A DNA stretch of 64,000 nucleotides from positions 16,869,036-16,933,035 of the forward strand of contig OY727093.1 in assembly GCA_963402885.1 (NCBI GenBank), in the 5' to 3' direction. The notes beneath the pieces are model-generated. The model was not told where the DNA came from. It saw nothing but the letters and a program-made list of their open reading frames with translations, and did no database searches. This DNA is from Antedon bifida (lineage: Eukaryota; Echinodermata; Crinoidea; Comatulida; Antedonidae). This document shows positions 59,001 to 64,000 of this stretch, in pieces (within the stretch, counting starts at the first letter, position 1; each line of letters starts with the position of its first letter). The translations under genes were made by a program, and so were the position numbers.

Positions 59001-61420
59001 TTTCTCATTTTCAGATGCTACTTTAGCTATCCCCTTTTGCGAACTCTCGTATCGATGGCTTAACTGGCCTCCATATGTTAATTTTACTTTTTCTAGTTCA
59101 CCCTTTAAATAAAAAAAAGCAGCATTGAGAAGAAATTTATAATTTTTAAATCAGACTAGGAGAGATATGTAATTGCAGCACCTATTTGACCTTATTCAAC
59201 TGCAACGCTTATTCAACTGCAGTGCTTACTTGACTGCAGCATTTATTTGACTGTAGGATATGTAGCATTTCGCCTGCGGCACTTACTTGACTGCAGCACT
59301 TATTCAACTGCACACAGTTTACCTTTAGCTCTTTGTTTTTCTCCCTTAAATTATGTATTTCAGTTTGGGTGACAACTCCAGGTGCCTTTTTTAGTTGTTC
59401 ATTTTCTGATTGTACTCTCTCCACAACTTTCTTCATTAGGCCAATTGTTCTTTCTAATTCTGGAACTGATTTTCCACTACTTCCACCAGACTGTGGAAGA
59501 AAAAAACACATTTTTTTTCCTCGAATCTGTTTTTATTTTTAGCTTTTAATTTTACATTAATAAACATAAATGCTAATTCCAAATTTAGTGAATAGAAATC
59601 AAATTTTTGCTTCACAATAATACCAAGATTTCTTTTCTAACGCATACCCTCAAAGACAGCCAAAATTAGGCTACACCACTGTACCAGAATTATTCTGATG
59701 GTCAGAAGGAGTACCACGCTTCATGAGAAGATTCAGATGGTAGAAAATCTTTTTTATCCTGAAATTAGTGTAGAATAATTTATGCTAAAAATTTTTTTCT
59801 TGCAATGCCATACCCTTCTAAGACTACCAGAGCTGGTCCGCATCACCTTCTCTCGCTCTCTCTCCAGATCTTGCTTTAAAACCTCTGTATACTGTTGGAG
59901 GTCACCGATGCGAGATTTCAGACGTGGGACATCTTTCTTAGCTTGCTCTGCATCAAATTTTAGCTCGATATTCTCTTCGGTTAACTGCAGTAGTTGTTTT
60001 TGTAACTCTTGTTCTCTTCCTTCCATAAGAGAGTTTGAATCAAACTGTTAAAGAATTAACAGAAAAAGTGACAAAATCAAATGATGTGACAAATTGGTGA
60101 CAAGGCATTTGGTTGACATTAACTTGACTCTGTGTCTCTCCTTCACCATAGTTCTGGTGGTACAGTAGAACAAGTCTTTTCGGATAACAAAAAAAAAATG
60201 AAGATCCAATAGCATCCTTTGTGATGAGTAGGTGATCTCCATTGTTGATGTTACAGTATTTATGAGGGCCTGCTGTTTATATCATGTTCATCTGCGCCTA
60301 ATCTCTGTATAGCTTTGAAGAACAGTAAACAATCCACTAACATGACTGCTCAGCTGGTGTATAACCTACCTGTGCATTACTTGACAATCTCTTAACCATT
60401 TCATTCTCCATTGCAGCTAGCTTATTAGTCAATATATCATTTCTTTTCTCAACATCAGCAAGTGCTCCTGCATTACCAATGGCTAACTGCCTTTTTAGAG
60501 ATACCACCTAACAAATTCAAAACGTATGAAAATAAATACATATACTCCAAAAAATAAAATAAATTATTTTAAAGATATTTCATACTTTTCTTTTTAAACT
60601 TTACTAGTAGAAACCTTTGTCGAATATTAGAAAATATATAAGAACAATTATTAAAAATGGTTGCTGGTAACTTAATTTGCAATTGCTGTGCTGTTGTTTC
60701 TAATAAAGAAGCTTTTATTTCCAGACGGTACAAAGAATTGAATGTACACATATGAATCTCATTATGCTATGCTATATACCGAAAATGCTATTCTTACCTC
60801 TTCTTCAAGTTGAAAATTCTGTTGTTTTAATTCTTCAACCTTTGGATCAAATTTACTGGGTGGAGTTGGTTTAAAACCTGCAGCTTTTCTTGAGGTCAAA
60901 CCTGCTGTCTGGCTTATTTGTGCTTTCTCATTTCTTTTGATTTAAAAAAAAAAGAAAGAAAACATTTTTTTGTTGGACTGGAATATAATTAAACATTCAG
61001 TATCATGTATTTATTAATACATTTAATTACATTAAAAATAACTCAAATACAGTATTATTATAACAATTGGGGTGTTAGCACAAATTTGACCTATTGCATG
61101 TTATTATTTTGGTATATATATCCCCCCAAATTTACAATAATTTTATGTTAAAGATAATGAAAGATTCTTTTGCAAACAACATTTTTTTTATTTGAATTTT
61201 ATAAAAAAATAATTATAAATTATTATAAGGCATAATTTTGATATTAATTTATAATATGTACAATATAATAGACAAACCTGTTAAGTGCTTCTTTTAACAT
61301 TTCATTATTCTTTTTTAATTTTTCTGTATCTTTTTCTTTTTCTTTTAATTTGCTCTGCAAACTTTCAACTCTTTTTTCCCATTTCTTCTTCTCTTCCCAC
61401 CTTGCAACTTCAATGCCAGA
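55926..61420 (-). CDS. CEP290: CEP290, last 11 coding exons
   Basis: CEP290 is a long coiled-coil protein of the ciliary transition zone that ties the axoneme to the membrane and gates traffic. Eleven exons on the minus strand total 1,713 bases and keep one frame to a TGA stop, giving 570 residues against about 2,480 in human. Matches to the human C-terminal part, from memory, run through the whole length: RWEEKKKWEKRVESLQSKLK, REQELQKQLLQLTEENIELK, GKSVPELERTIGLMKKVVER, DSKSWKSIVVTRMYEEKM and FDPNFFEEIEDLKFNY. The remaining exons lie beyond the right edge; 61421-64000 shows none. It converges with the RPTP gene. Confidence 0.96.
56183..56620 (-). repeat. 72-base minisatellite in last CEP290 intron
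   Basis: About six units containing AAGTGATTTACATGGAGAAG, CATACTATAAGAACT and CTCCAACACAATCACAACTG. Units differ by a few bases and a short indel. Confidence 0.92.
56692..56814 (-). CDS. CEP290: CEP290 exon
   Basis: DDLSSNRLSNADKLLTENVE, then LRTELKAIQLARDKLQIQVQ; a regular coiled coil. Phase 0 both sides. Confidence 0.93.
57143..57245 (-). CDS. CEP290: CEP290 exon
   Basis: LTNERLENEKAELLNELKLF, then RRQGASSLSGTAIQ. It is flanked on both sides by related intron sequence (56938-57082 and 57585-57770). Confidence 0.92.
57585..57770 (-). repeat. Second copy of an intron segment, with exon patch
   Basis: CATAGGGCTTAGACAGT, CACTGGCACTGTGAC, TTGGTAAGCATCATT and CTATATAAAATATTT match 56938-57082 in order. 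Between the first two, this copy carries the 53-base inverted exon piece where the other has an unrelated 20-odd bases. Confidence 0.82.
57836..57955 (-). repeat. AACATCATGT tandem repeat
   Basis: Roughly a dozen 10-base units with small changes. Confidence 0.85.
58111..58277 (-). CDS. CEP290: CEP290 exon
   Basis: TSAIQDMKQLLRDAAHREQE, then LKQKIVVLERFPTDANTDEQ. Ends in phase 2 (ACAAG|GTATAAG). Confidence 0.94.
58625..58762 (-). CDS. CEP290: CEP290 exon, source of an inverted intron copy
   Basis: SQQKLELEQARTSKTEVS, then DSKSWKSIVVTRMYEEKM. Bases 58697-58749 occur again, inverted, at 57602-57654 in the gene's own intron. Confidence 0.95.
58896..59102 (-). CDS. CEP290: CEP290 exon
   Basis: GELEKVKLTYGGQLSHRYES, then ASENEKLRHELKKEVEENKK. 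Human has ELEKLKAHLGHQLSMHYES at this place. Phase 0 both sides. Confidence 0.94.
59180..59312 (-). repeat. Short tandem repeat in CEP290 intron
   Basis: Units of CTTATTCAACTGCA and CTTACTTGACTGCAGCA. Any reading frame through them is intron. Confidence 0.75.
59323..59490 (-). CDS. CEP290: CEP290 exon
   Basis: SGKSVPELERTIGLMKKVVE, one of the most conserved blocks in the family. Acceptor CTTCCACAG, donor AAAG|GTAAAC. Confidence 0.95.
59814..60044 (-). CDS. CEP290: CEP290 exon
   Basis: The longest exon of this set, 77 codons: REQELQKQLLQLTEENIELK, then AEQAKKDVPRLKSRIGDLQQ. Donor AGG|GTATGG. Confidence 0.95.
60370..60507 (-). CDS. CEP290: CEP290 exon
   Basis: VVSLKRQLAIGNAGALADVE, then KRNDILTNKLAAMENEMVKR. 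Phase 0 both sides (TTGTTAG; GCACAG|GTAGGT). Confidence 0.9.
60798..60933 (-). CDS. CEP290: CEP290 exon
   Basis: NEKAQISQTAGLTSRKAAGF, then KPTPPSKFDPKVEELKQQN. The proline-rich middle interrupts the coiled coil and is less conserved than the ends. Acceptor AATCAAAAG is weak in pyrimidines. Confidence 0.88.
61278..61420 (-). CDS. CEP290: CEP290 exon (first in window)
   Basis: SGIEVARWEEKKKWEKRVES, then LQSKLKEKEKDTEKLKK. Entered in phase 0 after ACTTATAG; leaves in phase 2 (AACAG|GTTTGT). Confidence 0.93.
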
Positions 61421-62840
61421 CTATAAGTGTAAGATTCAAATCGTTTTTTACAATTAGAAGTAAGTTTATATCCTTGAATAAGTTTTACTTTATAATCTAA
61501 CAAAAATATCTGTAGTAGTTTAGTTTCAAGCCCAATCCCATGCATTTTGATACCTCATATGTATGTGTGTGGAATAGCAACAGTATAATGGAAAACCATA
61601 CAAAATCTATCTCTTTCTTAAAGCTTAGAGAGTTAATTTATTTTATTTTTGTTTATAATTATATTTATGTATTTAATAGTTTAATAGATTTATATTTATT
61701 TCACTTCCACAAACACATAAACAAATAAATAGACCAGCAATACAAAATAGCTTTTCCAATATTTAAAAAAAGTATGAAGATCGATAATGAGTTAATTTAA
61801 ATAAGCACAAGCAAACAAACTAGTATAGTTATTTAATTGGAAAAGTTGGTTTTTTTTATATGCATCCTGGCCACAATTCAACAAATTTCATAGTTTTAAA
61901 AAGAGAATAATTATAGTTGTAATTTAAAACCATAGCCTGCAATGTACTCCACAATCATCATTTACAAATTAGTATTAGGTTGCGATGTGGAAGATTTTCC
62001 TTTGATTTTATGGATGTAATATTAAAAAAAAAAAGAAATTAATGAATTACCATTTTTCCATTATAATTTCATAAATTTTCTTAAGTTAAGAAAAACTGCA
62101 TCTTTTGATATTGTTATTAAATAGGATAAAACATTCATTTATTGTATTTTATTTAAAAATGTTGAATCTAGCAAAATTTTTACTAAAAACCTCCCCCAAC
62201 CCCACTTTTTTTTTCTTTTTTTCTTGCTTTTCACTTTTGTGGTACATATAACATATAACACCCTCTGATACATTGTTTTTGTGCCATTTTGGCCATAATT
62301 GTGCATAGCATAATTTTGTGCTGCCACCTAGCATAATTGTTTTTCCATCGCGGCCACACTACTGGTTGATCAATGACCATATTTCCTATACAGTAACAGG
62401 CGGAAAAATACATTAAAAAACACATAAAACGGAATATTATTAAATAAATTAGCGAAGAAAGAAAAAATAATACACCAAGGTGAGTTTGAAGTCCTATTTA
62501 CTTTAGCAATGGAGCTAGATTTGCAATTGCATGGTTTACCCCAAGGCAGGAAGCATGTTTTAAAATCAAATCCTTTGTTTGTTGAGTTTTGTGTTCACTA
62601 GTATTTCCAGGTCAGGATTTGTTTAATATAGGCCTAGTAATCAATTACTTGCAAAATGAACACTTTGTAATGCATGAAAGGCCTATATTTTATATTTCTT
62701 AAATATGATCTATAAAAGTTTATTTAGTGAAAAACAGATGATAGATGATCATAATGAATTTATTTACATACACAGGGAATATTTTGGCCAGTGTGCATAG
62801 CAAAATTCTACAAAAATACCTGGTTCAGTGCTAAAAATAA
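61421..62840. other. CEP290 intron, nothing recognised
   Basis: AT-rich; no minus-strand exon with CEP290-like coding could be found here or between 63122 and 64000. Confidence 0.5.
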
Positions 62841-63121
62841 TACAGTACAACCCCCACTTTGGGACACCCTTATTAAGTGGACACTTTCTGACGAAAATAG
62901 GACAATAATATGTTTTAACACTACAGACAATCACTACTCAGGGGACACCCCTATTAAGGAGACACGGATACATTTGAGTTTGCCAATTTCTTGATTAATT
63001 ATTGTTCATTTTTTTATACATTTATATACATGTGTTTTTTTCTCACCATTTTTAAGGGGACAATTTGTTGGGTCACGATAATAATAGGGGTTCTTAATAA
63101 TCTTAATATGATTCTACTGTA
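62841..63121. mobile_element. MITE with TACAGTASAACCCC-like ends
   Basis: TACAGTACAACCCCCACTT at the left and an inverted TAATATGATTCTACTGTA at the right, with internal GGGACACC and GTGTCCCC-like blocks. TA at both ends and the CAGTAGAACC-like ends suggest a pogo/Tc1 group. Related fragments lie near 5845-5960, 19382-19440 and 25970-26090. Confidence 0.65.
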
Positions 63122-63464
63122 TTTATAGTCTGTAATAGTCTGTAAAAAATAGATATATAAAGGTAGTTTATAGTTTCAAAAAGGGGGAACTCAGCTCCTG
63201 ATTTTATGGACAAATTTCATTTCTGATAGCTACATGATGTATTTTGGTAACACATTTAATATGCCCCATTTATAATTTAGCTTTGTTCAAATTTTCGTTT
63301 CATATATGTATTTCAAAAACAATAAAAAAGAACAATACACCTTGGTAACAGAAAATACTAATTTCATGATTTTCTAAATAATTGAATTATCCTTGTTATA
63401 GAACAATCATTCCCTCAGGGCAGGAATACAATGAAACATGTTTTTGTGATTTATCAATTAACTA

Positions 63465-63932
63465 GCAGTAACCCATGCTCCGCAGGGTCTTTTTCTGCCT
63501 TATGCACACTCCCATAAAAGTACCACATTATTAAAATAAAAACAACCGTAAAAAAATAAGAACTACTGTATTTACGGCCATTGATTTTGTTATACACTAT
63601 CCCTTCACTTTGAAATATATGTAGACTAAAAAATGAAAGCAATACTGGATATGGAACTTATTATACTTTACTTTTGACTGTTCAGACTTTGCGAAAATAA
63701 AAGATGCTAAAGAAAAATGGTGCTGTATGAATTAGATGATGCACGCAAACACCAATAAACTGCTATTTTTTGCCTTTTTTTTTGTGTTTATCCTTAAAAT
63801 TCAAGAAAGTGACATAGTCTATCATGTGCGGCCCATCAATAAACATCAATGTGCCAAATGTGAGCACATACTGTTCAGTGGTTTTGGAGGAGATACGTAA
63901 AATATGCAAAAAATTTAGTAGCATTAATATAT
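63465..63932. repeat. Probable interspersed repeat near right edge
   Basis: TAGCAGTAACCCATGCTCCG at one end and CTGTTCAGTGGTTTTGGAGG near the other, both looking like common invertebrate repeat ends. Class not assigned. Confidence 0.4.
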
Positions 63933-64000
63933 ATATAACTGGAACAACTTTGTATGCTGTGCTGGAACATAATTTCTGTATAACTGAACACTGTGCTTTA

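Overview
The window looks like nuclear DNA of an AT-rich, intron-rich invertebrate deuterostome. An echinoderm or a relative is my best guess, inferred from the vertebrate-like CEP290 sequence and the mix of repeats rather than proven. Coding sequence is split into many short exons with AG/GT borders, and introns and gaps are full of transposon remains.

Positions 256-46610 (+) hold the 3' part of one giant receptor protein tyrosine phosphatase gene of the R3 kind (the PTPRQ/PTPRB/PTPRJ group). I can follow 54 coding exons. They keep one open frame across every splice and give about 3,539 residues: 33 fibronectin type III (FN3) domains, a membrane-proximal domain with an RRRRR run, one transmembrane helix, a short juxtamembrane segment and one PTP domain with an intact [10 protein letters not shown] active site but a WMD in place of the usual WPD. 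The gene starts left of the window.

Positions 61420-55926 (-) hold the last 11 coding exons (570 residues) of CEP290, the ciliary transition-zone coiled-coil protein, clearly recognisable by its C-terminal motifs. Human PTPRQ and CEP290 are both on 12q21, so this pair may be an old linkage.

Between the two converging genes lie two orphan exons (50040-50110 and 54076-54234, +) that match the last part of a RhoA-like GTPase, split by a LINE. No front half is visible.

Mobile elements: two non-autonomous Helitrons (10579-11993 -, 32950-34299 +), one of them inserted exactly between A and T inside a LINE reading frame; a broken DIRS-type tyrosine-recombinase retrotransposon (37420-42211) with inverted termini and an internal complementary region; an almost whole LINE (about 50340-53340); LINE tails; tRNA-derived SINEs; and several terminal-inverted-repeat elements, some nested in others. 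One CEP290 intron carries an inverted 53-bp copy of a CEP290 exon.
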